Assembly (NCBI GenBank): GCA_045637095.1
Contig: JAZTYX010000001.1
Span: 1 to 46,913, forward strand
Direction of reading: 5' to 3'
Source of the DNA: UMGS1649 sp045637095
Lineage (GTDB): Bacteria > Bacillota > Clostridia > TANB77 > CAG-465
DNA length: 46,913 nucleotides
The notes under the pieces are model-generated. The model was not told the DNA's origin, ran no database searches, and was given only the letters and a program-made list of their open reading frames with translations. Shown piece by piece: positions 16,653 to 24,094 of this stretch; within the stretch, counting starts at the first letter, position 1, and each line of letters opens with the position of its first letter. A program made the position numbers and the translations under genes.

Positions 16653-17210
16653 ATGAAAAAGAAAAACAACTATTTAGATTTGTTTAAGACATTTCTAAAG
16701 ATAGGTACATTTACATTTGGTGGCGGATATGCAATGTTATCTATAATCAAGCGTGAAGTTGTAGATAATAAAAAGTGGATAACAGAAAAAGATTTTACCA
16801 ATATAATTACTATTGCAGAATCTACACCAGGACCAATAGCAATAAATGTTGCAACATATGTAGGATATAAGACTGCAGGAAATTTAGGCTCGTTTTTTGC
16901 TACTTTAGGAACAATATTTTCACCGTTTATTATTATTCTAATATTATCTAGTATATTAAACGTTGTTAGTGAGAATGAAATTTTAAGTAACGCGTTTTGG
17001 GGAATTAGAATAGGTGCAGTAGCTTTAATTTTTAGCGTGCTATTTAATATGTATAAAGGATGTAAGAAAAACATATACACATATGTTACTATTGCAGTTT
17101 CATTAATATTATTATTAGTTTTGGATATTAGTTCAATATATATAATTATAGGGTTTATGGCATTAAGACTTATCATGTATGCATTTAAGTCTAGAAAGGA
17201 GAGAGTATGA
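16653..17210 (+). CDS. chromate transporter family protein, first half
   Basis: A 185-residue membrane protein with the CHR-family signature FKIGTFTFGGGYAMLSII (about 14-31), AESTPGPIAINVATYVGY (about 60-77) and about five to six membrane segments. It overlaps the second half by four bases (ATGA), the typical short-chain pair whose subunits form a heterodimeric transporter. Substrate assignment to chromate is by family only; many anaerobes carry such pairs without known chromate exposure. Confidence 0.88.
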   Translation: MKKKNNYLDLFKTFLKIGTFTFGGGYAMLSIIKREVVDNKKWITEKDFTNIITIAESTPGPIAINVATYVGYKTAGNLGSFFATLGTIFSPFIIILILSSILNVVSENEILSNAFWGIRIGAVALIFSVLFNMYKGCKKNIYTYVTIAVSLILLLVLDISSIYIIIGFMALRLIMYAFKSRKERV

Positions 17211-17767
17211 TTTATTTAGAATTATTTCTTACCTTTCTAAAAATAGGTACATTTACATTTGGTGGAGGTCATGCAATGATTCCACTAATACAACAAGAAG
17301 TGCTAAAAAACAGTTGGATGACACTTGAAGAATTAATAAACTTTATAGGGATTAGTGAAAGTACACCAGGTCCATTCGCGGTAAATATTGCAAGCTTTGT
17401 TGGTTATAGACTAGCCGGAGTATGGGGAGCATTAGTATCAACTATAGGTGTAATACTAACTTCATTTATTTTAATTTTAATTATTGCAAGAGTTTTAGAA
17501 AAATACAAAGATAATAAAGTGGTTAAATATTGTATGGAAGGAATGCAACCAGTTATAGTAGGGCTTATACTTTCTGCAATAATTACTATGGGAATTAGCG
17601 TATTCTTTCCAAATGGAATAATATTAAACACATTAGCTACAATTGAATTTTGGAAATCTACAGTTATTTTTGTAGTTGCAATGTTTATGCTAATTAAAAA
17701 AGTTCATCCAATAAAAACAATACTAGCATCCGGAGTGCTAGGAATAATATTAGGTTGGATAATATAA
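17207..17767 (+). CDS. chromate transporter family protein, second half
   Basis: A 186-residue partner of the preceding gene, with FLKIGTFTFGGGHAMIPLIQ (about 9-28), SESTPGPFAVNIASFVGY and several hydrophobic helices. It starts within the stop of the first half (GTATGA), so synthesis is coupled. The next gene, a PstS-like protein, follows after 13 bases, hinting at a shared oxyanion theme. Confidence 0.88.
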   Translation: MIYLELFLTFLKIGTFTFGGGHAMIPLIQQEVLKNSWMTLEELINFIGISESTPGPFAVNIASFVGYRLAGVWGALVSTIGVILTSFILILIIARVLEKYKDNKVVKYCMEGMQPVIVGLILSAIITMGISVFFPNGIILNTLATIEFWKSTVIFVVAMFMLIKKVHPIKTILASGVLGIILGWII

Positions 17768-17780
17768 AGGAGATAAAGCT

Positions 17781-18968
17781 ATGGAAAAAGAAAAGAAAGG
17801 TATCTTTAAGAATAAAATAGTTGGATTAGTTATAAAACTAATACTTACAGTCATAGTAGTATATGCAAGCTTTTTAATAGGGCTATTTTTGTTATTAATT
17901 TGTAGTTCGGAGGGAATTATAGATGTATTGACATTTGCTAGCGCATTAGTATTACCTGGTTTGCTATTACCATTAATATATATTAAAAATAAAAAGAAAG
18001 TTTTTAAGGTATGGTTAGTATTTGTTTTAGTATTAGCTATAGGGGTTGGTATAAATATAGGTGTTATTAGATATGATAAAAGTATCACAATAAATACAAG
18101 TCCTAATATTAATACAAGTGAATATCTACCATTTACTAGTAATTCAAAAATAGTAAAACTAGGTTATGAATCAAGTCTTAAACTTAAAGATAATTTACCA
18201 ATTGTAGATGGAGCGGCTGCAGTATTTCCTGTATATTCTGCTTTTGTAAATGCTGTATATCCAAATACAACTACGTTAAATGATGGTGTATTTGAGTATA
18301 ACAATACAGTTAGAGGTTATAGACTACTTGGAGAAAAAAGAACAGATATATTCTTTGGAGCATATCCGTCTGAAACACAAATAGATGATGCAAAGGAAAA
18401 TGGTACAGAATTTGAATATACTAAAATAGGAACAGAAGCATTTGTATTCTTTGTACATAAGGATAATCCAATAGACAGTTTAACAACAGAGCAAATTAGA
18501 AAGATTTATGCTGGTGAAATAACTAACTGGAAAGAGATTGGTGGAAAGAATGAAGAAATACTTGCTTTCCAAAGAAATGAAGGAAGTGGAAGCCAAAGTA
18601 TGTTAATTCGTTTTATGAATGGTAAAAAGATAATGAAAGCACCAACTGAACTAGTAAATGATTTTATGTCTGGAATTATAGAACAGGTTTCTAATTATAG
18701 AAATAAAACAAATTCAATTGGATTTTCGTTTAGATATTATCTTGAGGGAATTATTAAGAATCCAAATATAAAAATGGTAAGTATTGATGGTATAGCTCCG
18801 ACTGTAGAAAATATTAAAAATGGAAGATATCCAGTTACAACTTCGTTATATGCAGTAACATATAAAGATAATCCTAATCCAAACGTTGAAAAACTATTAA
18901 ATTGGGTTTTATCTAAAGAAGGTCAAGAAATAACAGGAAAAACAGGTTATGTAGGAGTTGGAAAATAA
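17781..18968 (+). CDS. membrane-anchored PstS-like substrate-binding protein
   Basis: A 395-residue protein. The first about 100 residues form three or four membrane segments. The remainder is a periplasmic-binding-protein domain of the phosphate-binding (PBP_2/PstS) type, with VDGAAAVFPVYSAFVNAVYP, RTDIFFGAYPSE, EITNWKEIGG and FQRNEGSGSQS, the last contacting phosphate in PstS homologues. No ABC permease or ATPase is adjacent. It is cotranscribed with the chromate transporter pair, so it may sense or deliver an oxyanion. The multi-pass anchor instead of a lipobox is unusual. Confidence 0.8.
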   Translation: MEKEKKGIFKNKIVGLVIKLILTVIVVYASFLIGLFLLLICSSEGIIDVLTFASALVLPGLLLPLIYIKNKKKVFKVWLVFVLVLAIGVGINIGVIRYDKSITINTSPNINTSEYLPFTSNSKIVKLGYESSLKLKDNLPIVDGAAAVFPVYSAFVNAVYPNTTTLNDGVFEYNNTVRGYRLLGEKRTDIFFGAYPSETQIDDAKENGTEFEYTKIGTEAFVFFVHKDNPIDSLTTEQIRKIYAGEITNWKEIGGKNEEILAFQRNEGSGSQSMLIRFMNGKKIMKAPTELVNDFMSGIIEQVSNYRNKTNSIGFSFRYYLEGIIKNPNIKMVSIDGIAPTVENIKNGRYPVTTSLYAVTYKDNPNPNVEKLLNWVLSKEGQEITGKTGYVGVGK

Positions 18969-18982
18969 AGTTAAATATATTA

Positions 18983-19014
18983 AATAAAACTATCCAGAAA
19001 TGGGTAGTTTTATT
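18983..19014 (+). terminator. hairpin, copy B of the repeated terminator
   Basis: AATAAAACTATCCA-GAAA-TGGGTAGTTTTATT, nearly the same as copy A at 16509-16543, but without a distinct T run beyond the stem. Confidence 0.7.
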
Positions 19015-19081
19015 ATGTATATTATATGTCGAAAGTTGTCGAAAATTGCGATGAAAAGTGGCGGAAATTAAAGAAAATATA

Positions 19082-19110
19082 TTTACAAAAGAACTAATGT
19101 TTGCTAAAAT
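19082..19110 (+). promoter_or_regulatory. promoter of the Bro-N/DinD-like gene
   Basis: TTTACA, 17-base spacer, TAAAAT. Confidence 0.75.
19091..19102 (+). promoter_or_regulatory. LexA-like SOS box inside the promoter spacer
   Basis: GAACTAATGTTT fits the Gram-positive LexA pattern GAAC-N4-GTTY and lies wholly between the -35 and -10 boxes, where a bound repressor would block RNA polymerase. Confidence 0.6.
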
Positions 19111-19137
19111 CTTTCTTACAAAAGAGGAGGTTATAAT

Positions 19138-19989
19138 ATGAATAATAAATTAGAAACAATTTCAAATCTTTTTGAAGGGAGTGAAATAAGAAGCGTATGG
19201 GATGCAGAGAAAGAAGAATACTTCTTTAGTGTTGTTGATGTAATAAAGTCTTTAACTAATACTACTAACCCTAATGATTACTGGTACAGATTGAAAAAAA
19301 GGATGACAGAAGAAGAAAAAAGTGAGATATCGACAAAATGTCGACAACTCAAAATGAAATCAAAGGATGGGAAAAATTATTTAACAGACACATTAGATAC
19401 AGAAGGTATTTTAAGATTAATAGAATCTGTTCCAAGTCCTAAAGCTGAACCATTTAAATTATGGCTGGCACAAATGGGAAAAGAAAGAATAGATGAGGTT
19501 TTTGATCCAGAACAAGCTATAAAAAGGGGTATAGAATATTATAGAAAACGTGGATATTCAGATAGATGGATAGAAGCAAGATTAAAAGGTATATTAGATA
19601 GAAATAAATTAACTGATGTCTGGAAAGATAATGGTATAAATGAAAATTATGAGTATGCAATTTTAACTAATGAGATATATAAAACATGGTCTGGTATGAA
19701 GGCAAATGAATATAAGGAGTATAAAAACATAAGAAAAGAATCTTTGAGAGATAATATGACTGATGTAGAAGTGGTTTTAACAGACCTGGGAGAAATAGCA
19801 ACAAGAGAACTTGCAAAGAAATATAGACCACAAGGCTTAAAAGAAAATAAAGAAATAGCTAAAGCGGGCGGAGGAGTTGCAAAAAGCGCGCGTGAAGATT
19901 TAGAAGATAAACTTAAAGAAAAGGTTATTAGTAGAGAAAATAATCTTGAGTATAAATATTTAGAGAATAATAAATGCTTAACAGACTAG
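19138..19989 (+). CDS. Bro-N domain protein, DinD-like
   Basis: A 283-residue protein. The N-terminal Bro-N domain (about 15-110) shows SVWDAEKEEYFFSVVDVIKSL, NPNDYWYRLKKR and TEGILRLIESVPSPKAEPFK. The C-terminal half, with YKTWSGMKANEYKEYK, REL--AKKYRPQGLKEN and AGGGVAKSAREDLE, is the pattern of DNA-damage-inducible DinD and phage antirepressor-like proteins. In Escherichia coli DinD inhibits RecA filaments; whether this relative does is unknown. The LexA-like box in its promoter supports SOS control. No other phage gene is nearby. Confidence 0.85.
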   Translation: MNNKLETISNLFEGSEIRSVWDAEKEEYFFSVVDVIKSLTNTTNPNDYWYRLKKRMTEEEKSEISTKCRQLKMKSKDGKNYLTDTLDTEGILRLIESVPSPKAEPFKLWLAQMGKERIDEVFDPEQAIKRGIEYYRKRGYSDRWIEARLKGILDRNKLTDVWKDNGINENYEYAILTNEIYKTWSGMKANEYKEYKNIRKESLRDNMTDVEVVLTDLGEIATRELAKKYRPQGLKENKEIAKAGGGVAKSAREDLEDKLKEKVISRENNLEYKYLENNKCLTD

Positions 19990-20001
19990 TCTACATAATT
20001 A

Positions 20002-20030
20002 TTGACTTTTTATGTAAATTGTAATATAAT
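20002..20030 (+). promoter_or_regulatory. promoter of the flotillin-like gene
   Basis: TTGACT, 17-base spacer, TATAAT, with a leader of about 107 bases before the ATG. Confidence 0.82.
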
Positions 20031-20143
20031 ATTGCCCGAGTTTTATTGCTAAGTTCAATCGTATAATTACAATGAAAGAACGAAAACAGAAATAAGTAGT
20101 TTGTACAACAATATGTAGAAATAGCAAAAGGAGAACAAAAACT

Positions 20144-21865
20144 ATGGAAATTCTTATCCCTATCGGCATTGGCGTTGGCGCTGTTGTCGCTCTCATCATC
20201 TTCCTTGCATGCATATACAAGGTTGCTGATGTAGATAAAGCACTCATTATCACCGGCGGTAAAGAACCTGTCATCAAAGTATCGGGTGGTGCGTTTGTCA
20301 TCCCGGTATTCCGTAAAGCAAGTTACTTTGATCTTTGTATGCTTACTGTTACGGCAGATGCAGACGAAATTAAGACATCTACTGCGGTGCCGGTTGTTTG
20401 TGACTGGACTGCACAGATTAGACCTTGTGTGTCTGATCCTGTAAAACTGCGTACTGCGATTATTTCCTTTAAAGAGAGAGGTAATCAGGGTATCATCGAT
20501 GACGTTAAGCTTACCCTTATGGGCGCTGTTCGTGACGTTGTTGCTGCAATGACTCCTGAACAGATTCTTCGTGAAAAGGAAGAATACAAGAAGCTCATTC
20601 AGACTGCTGTAAGTGATGAACTGGATAACATGGGCCTTGAGCTTGTGTCTCTTAACATCCAGGATATCACGGACAACAACGATTACTTCAACAACATCGC
20701 TGCTATCGATGCAGCGGAAAAGCAACAGGCTGCAGATATCAAGAGAGCTGAGGTAGACAAGACTACCCGTCAGAAGCAGGCTATTGCTAAGAAGGAAGCA
20801 GAGATTGCTGAAGCTCAGGCAAGACAGGATGCAGAGATTGCTCGTATGACCGCTGAGCAAACCGAGAAAGAAAAGCGTAAGGAAACAGATATGAAGCTTG
20901 CGCAGTTCAAGATGGAAACAGACACTGCTAACGCCAACGCAGAAATTGCGAAGGAACTTCAGATGACCATTCGTCAGAAGGAAGTCGAAGAGCGTAAGGG
21001 TGCTGTTGAAATCACTCGTCAGGAGCAGGCAAACCTTGCTGCACAGAAGGAACGCGAGGTTATGATTACTCGTGCGGAAGCCGAGAAAGAAACCAAGCGT
21101 GTTAACGCAGAAGCTGAGGCGAGCGTTAAGTCTATCGAAGCTGATGCTAAGATTAAGGTTGCAGAACGTGAAGCTGATGCTGCGCGTAAGGCTGCACAGG
21201 GTGAAGCTGACGTTGAGACCACCAAGGCAGAAGCACGTGTGAAGGTTGCGACCAACGATGCAGAAGCAGTTAAGAAAGCTGCAGAAGCAGAAGCACACAA
21301 GACTCGTGCAGAAGGTGAAGCGGCTGCGGCTGTTGCTCAGGCAAAGGCTATCGCAGAAGCAGAAGGTATCAAGGCGCAGAAACTTGCTGAGGCTGAAGGT
21401 ATCAAAGCTCAAAAGCTTGCAGAAGCAGAAGGTTTGAAGGCGACACTTCATGCTCAGGCTGAAGGTGAAAGAGAGCTTGCAGAAGCAAGAGCTTCTAACG
21501 AGAAGGTTAACTTCGAGATTGAGAAGCTTAAGATTCAGACTGAGGCTCAGATCAAGATTGCAACTGCTCAGGCTGAAATCATGGCTAACATCGGTCAGAA
21601 CGCTGAGTTCATTAACATCGGGGGTGGTAGCATCCCCGGTGTAAGCGGCGCTACCGGTAATGTCCTTATCGATACGCTTTCTCAGTTCCCTGCACTTATG
21701 AAGGTGCTCAACACTCAGAACGAGGCACTTAACGGTCGCCCTGTAACTGAAGAGGTCAAAGACCTTTCTAAGGCAATTGGTGCTGGCCTGGGTGCTCTTA
21801 GAAAGCCGGATGAACCTGTAACACCCGTTGTAAGTGAAGCCACAACGGAAACTGTAACCGAGTAA
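20144..21865 (+). CDS. flotillin-like SPFH/band 7 protein, GC-richer codons
   Basis: A 573-residue membrane scaffold protein. An N-terminal membrane segment (about 3-25) precedes the SPFH domain (about 26-190; GGKEPVIKVSGGAFVIPVF and MTPEQILREKEEYKKLIQ). A very long Ala/Glu/Lys-rich coiled coil runs over about 195-480, including a tandem AEGIKAQKL unit, and then a Gly-rich tail. Flotillins organise membrane microdomains and assemble through the coiled coil. Codons are strikingly GC-rich for this window (31 of 60 bases G or C at 20761-20820). Promoter, AAAGGAG site and terminator make it an independent unit. Confidence 0.92.
   Translation: MEILIPIGIGVGAVVALIIFLACIYKVADVDKALIITGGKEPVIKVSGGAFVIPVFRKASYFDLCMLTVTADADEIKTSTAVPVVCDWTAQIRPCVSDPVKLRTAIISFKERGNQGIIDDVKLTLMGAVRDVVAAMTPEQILREKEEYKKLIQTAVSDELDNMGLELVSLNIQDITDNNDYFNNIAAIDAAEKQQAADIKRAEVDKTTRQKQAIAKKEAEIAEAQARQDAEIARMTAEQTEKEKRKETDMKLAQFKMETDTANANAEIAKELQMTIRQKEVEERKGAVEITRQEQANLAAQKEREVMITRAEAEKETKRVNAEAEASVKSIEADAKIKVAEREADAARKAAQGEADVETTKAEARVKVATNDAEAVKKAAEAEAHKTRAEGEAAAAVAQAKAIAEAEGIKAQKLAEAEGIKAQKLAEAEGLKATLHAQAEGERELAEARASNEKVNFEIEKLKIQTEAQIKIATAQAEIMANIGQNAEFINIGGGSIPGVSGATGNVLIDTLSQFPALMKVLNTQNEALNGRPVTEEVKDLSKAIGAGLGALRKPDEPVTPVVSEATTETVTE
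21358..21437 (+). repeat. tandem 30-bp repeat in the flotillin coiled coil
   Basis: Two and a half units encoding AEGIKAQKLAE then AEGIKAQKLAE then AEGLKA. The units differ at synonymous sites, indicating an old duplication. Confidence 0.7.
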
Positions 21866-21926
21866 TCATTTACTCTACGATTGTATAGAATAAAACTCAC
21901 TACAAACTACTTATTATAATCAGCTG

Positions 21927-21962
21927 AACCACTCTTGAATAGTTTCAAGAGTGGTTTTCTTA
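21927..21962 (+). terminator. intrinsic terminator of the flotillin-like gene
   Basis: AACCACTCTTGA-ATAGTT-TCAAGAGTGGTT followed by a T-rich run. Confidence 0.92.
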
Positions 21963-21992
21963 TATCTTATATTATACTTTTAGGCTAATTAG

Positions 21993-22021
21993 TTGCTAAT
22001 TATTTACGCTTGTGATATTAT
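21993..22021 (+). promoter_or_regulatory. promoter of the small membrane proteins and AI-2E permease
   Basis: TTGCTA, 17-base spacer, TATTAT with TG one base upstream of the -10. Confidence 0.65.
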
Positions 22022-22048
22022 GAGCGTATACAAACAAGGAGAAAACAA

Positions 22049-22327
22049 ATGAAGGGAATAGTAAAAATAATAATTACAATAACAATATTTGTAATAATAG
22101 GATTTGGAATTACAGATTATTTTACAGTTTCAAGATTTGAGAAACCAATATTTTGTATAGGTACTGACCTAAAAGATGATGGCGGAAGCGGTAAATATAC
22201 AGGCCTAGGTTATTCTTTTGATATTGAAGGTAACTTTATGCCAGAAGATGAATTAAAAGGCGTAACTAGATACGACTTTTATATATTTGGTAAATATATA
22301 ACGTCAGGAATAATTACAAGAGACTAG
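22049..22327 (+). CDS. small single-pass membrane protein (92 aa)
   Basis: One N-terminal hydrophobic helix (about residues 4-23, IVKIIITITIFVIIGFGI) followed by an extracytoplasmic region of about 65 residues with YSFDIEGNFMPEDELKGVTRY. No lipobox and no recognised family. It is preceded by AAGGAG, and eight bases separate it from the next gene, so the two are likely partners. Confidence 0.7.
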   Translation: MKGIVKIIITITIFVIIGFGITDYFTVSRFEKPIFCIGTDLKDDGGSGKYTGLGYSFDIEGNFMPEDELKGVTRYDFYIFGKYITSGIITRD

Positions 22328-22335
22328 GTGGTTTT

Positions 22336-22704
22336 ATGAATAAGAAAATATTAAAAGTAGTAATGCTATCTGTTATATTATTAGTTTTAATTTCAATTGG
22401 TACAGTAGTATTAGCATTAATCTCAAATGAAACATTCTTTAAGACGGAATATGAAGGTATGGATGGTAAGATTAGATTTATACCAAAGTATTCATATTTT
22501 AAGAATGAGTGTTGCATGACGTTAGCTACTTTTTATTCTTTAAGAAGTGAAAAAGAACTAAAAGAAGAAATAGCAAATTATATGAAAGACTTTGAGTATT
22601 TTGATGACGAGTCTACATATGGATATATGAAAGAAGATATATTTATACAAAGTTATGAAGTAGTAAATCACGGAATATATAGAACAATACACATTACATA
22701 TTAG
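22336..22704 (+). CDS. small single-pass membrane protein (122 aa)
   Basis: An N-terminal membrane helix (about 5-30) precedes an outside domain containing a CC pair (YFKNECCMTLATFYSL) and an acidic segment near KDFEYFDDESTYGY. No family recognised. It lies between the 92-residue protein and the AI-2E permease in one transcript (15-base gap to the next ATG, with AGGAGG). Confidence 0.7.
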   Translation: MNKKILKVVMLSVILLVLISIGTVVLALISNETFFKTEYEGMDGKIRFIPKYSYFKNECCMTLATFYSLRSEKELKEEIANYMKDFEYFDDESTYGYMKEDIFIQSYEVVNHGIYRTIHITY

Positions 22705-22719
22705 GAGGAAATAAAGCAG

Positions 22720-23850
22720 ATGGAAGAGAAAAAAGGAAGAGACACATTATCTAGATTTTTTAGAAATGTAGTATTGATACTCGCTGCATGGTGGTTAATA
22801 AACAACATGACAGTTTTAGGAGCAGTATTATCTAAAGTGGCAAATATATTGCTACCATTTATTATAGGTGGAGCAATAGCCTTTATAATAAACATACCAA
22901 TGTCGTTCTTTGAGAAACATATGGGATGGATTAAAATTAAGGTAATAAAAAGATTAATTGCAATTATATTATCTATTGCAATAGTATCTTTAATTATATA
23001 CTTAATAATAAACTTAATTGTTCCAGAGTTAGCTTCAATTATTAATATGTTAATAACTAACATACCATATTATATAACTGAACTTAAGGAGCTAGCGACT
23101 AAATGGGATTTAACAGAATATATAAACAAATTAAACTTAGATGAAACGAATCTAAAAGCACAAATATTATCTGTAGCATCAAATGTATTTACATCATCAC
23201 TTACACTAGTTACATCAGTGTTTGGCGTTGTATCTACAGCAATAATTTCTTTAATATTTGCAATATATGTTTTAGCAAGTAAAGAGAAAATTGCAGAAGT
23301 ACTTAAAACATTACTTAATGTATATGCACCAAAGAAAGCAAAGAAGATCATAGACTTAGGAAGCTTAACAAGCAATTCGTTTAAGAGTTTCTTTACAGTA
23401 CAATGTTTAGAAGCAATAATATTAGGTGTACTATGTTATATAGGTATGGTAATATTAAAAATACCATATGCAATACCAATAAGTGTGCTTATTTCAGTAA
23501 CAGCCTTAGTACCAATAGTTGGTGGGATTGTTGGTATAATAATTGGAGCAATATTAATAGTTGCAGTTGAACCTACAAAAGCACTGCCGTTTATAATATT
23601 CATGGTAATATTACAACAATTCGAAGGTAATGTAATTTATCCAAAAGTTGTAGGGGAATCTTTAGGATTACCAGGAATACTTGTTTTAGTAGCAGTAACA
23701 CTTGGTGGAAATATGTTTGGCGTACTAGGAATGCTTTTAAGTGTACCAACAGCAGTTGTTATATACACATTAATTAAAAACGATATTAAAGATAAAACTA
23801 AGAAAGAAGTAAAAGAAACAAAACCTAAGAAAGAAATTAAAAAAGCATAA
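22720..23850 (+). CDS. AI-2E family transporter (PerM/YdbI family)
   Basis: A 376-residue polytopic protein with about eight membrane segments. The family signature lies at the end: VTALVPIVGGIVGIIIGA, then QQFEGNVIYPKVVGESLGLP and GGNMFGVLGMLLSVP. Members export diverse small molecules or ions, and transport of autoinducer 2 is shown only for a few. The C-terminal about 20 residues are Lys-rich and cytoplasmic. It is the last gene of the operon that starts at 22049. Confidence 0.9.
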   Translation: MEEKKGRDTLSRFFRNVVLILAAWWLINNMTVLGAVLSKVANILLPFIIGGAIAFIINIPMSFFEKHMGWIKIKVIKRLIAIILSIAIVSLIIYLIINLIVPELASIINMLITNIPYYITELKELATKWDLTEYINKLNLDETNLKAQILSVASNVFTSSLTLVTSVFGVVSTAIISLIFAIYVLASKEKIAEVLKTLLNVYAPKKAKKIIDLGSLTSNSFKSFFTVQCLEAIILGVLCYIGMVILKIPYAIPISVLISVTALVPIVGGIVGIIIGAILIVAVEPTKALPFIIFMVILQQFEGNVIYPKVVGESLGLPGILVLVAVTLGGNMFGVLGMLLSVPTAVVIYTLIKNDIKDKTKKEVKETKPKKEIKKA

Positions 23851-23855
23851 ATATA

Positions 23856-23884
23856 TTTACAAAAAAGAGAATATATAATAGAAT
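23856..23884 (+). promoter_or_regulatory. promoter of the leader ORF and pilin-like gene 24095
   Basis: TTTACA with A-tract, 17-base spacer, TAGAAT. It is the only promoter I can find for the 24095 gene; the 25 bases after the leader terminator contain none. Confidence 0.65.
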
Positions 23885-23908
23885 AAAAACATATAAAGGG
23901 GTAAACAA

Positions 23909-23974
23909 ATGATAAAAAACGCTGAAAGCCTTGCGGCTGTACACACACACACACACACACACAATACTTTCTAA
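23909..23974 (+). CDS. 21-codon leader ORF spanning an (AC)11 microsatellite
   Basis: ATG with AAGGGG eight bases upstream opens MIKNAESLAAV, followed by alternating His/Thr from the repeat, NTF and TAA at 23972. With the present repeat number it stops 50 bases before the terminator hairpin. One extra AC unit (or loss of two) shifts it into a frame that stays open, reading ILSNEKTLVAFLHPETT, until TAG at 24045-24047, which lies in the terminator loop. I read it as a possible phase-variable leader peptide. It may equally be untranslated. Confidence 0.45.
   Translation: MIKNAESLAAVHTHTHTHNTF
23941..23962 (+). repeat. (AC)11 dinucleotide microsatellite
   Basis: Eleven uninterrupted AC units, the only long dinucleotide repeat of this kind in the window, located between a promoter and the pilin-like gene it serves. 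Such tracts slip during replication. Confidence 0.95.
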
Positions 23975-23988
23975 TGAAAAAACATTAG
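23971..23988 (+). other. small leader hairpin
   Basis: CTAATG-AAAAAA-CATTAG, perfect six-pair stem. A competing long-range pairing is possible between AAAAACGCT (23915-23923) and AGCGTTTTT (23990-23998), enclosing the AC repeat. Confidence 0.5.
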
Positions 23989-24023
23989 TAGCGTTTTTGC
24001 ACCCTGAAACAACAATAAAAACT

Positions 24024-24069
24024 AGCAAAGTAACACATACTAGATAGGTATGTGCTGCTTTGCTTTTTT
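24024..24069 (+). terminator. strong intrinsic terminator between leader and pilin-like gene (candidate attenuator)
   Basis: AGCAAAG and CTTTGCT form the lower stem, CACATAC and GTATGTG the upper stem, with a seven-base loop TAGATAG and a six-T run. It stands only 25 bases before the next ATG, so the downstream gene needs readthrough. Confidence 0.88.
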
Positions 24070-24094
24070 GCATGCATAAAAGGAGGAATAGAAA

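Noticed and set aside
19138..19989. Remnant prophage
   Set aside because: The Bro-N gene stands alone; no integrase, repressor, attachment repeats or structural genes nearby.
19991..21451. 486-residue minus-strand ORF
   Set aside because: It is antisense to the flotillin-like gene; its Cys/Leu/Phe-rich composition is the mirror of the coiled-coil codons, and it has no ribosome binding site.
20144..21865. Colicin/TolA-like or phage tail protein because of the Ala/Glu/Lys coiled coil
   Set aside because: A clear N-terminal membrane helix and SPFH domain make flotillin the better call.
23911..24010. c-di-GMP (GEMM) riboswitch in the leader
   Set aside because: Short resemblance around GCTGAAAGCC only; the conserved tetraloop-receptor arrangement is absent and an AC repeat occupies the middle.
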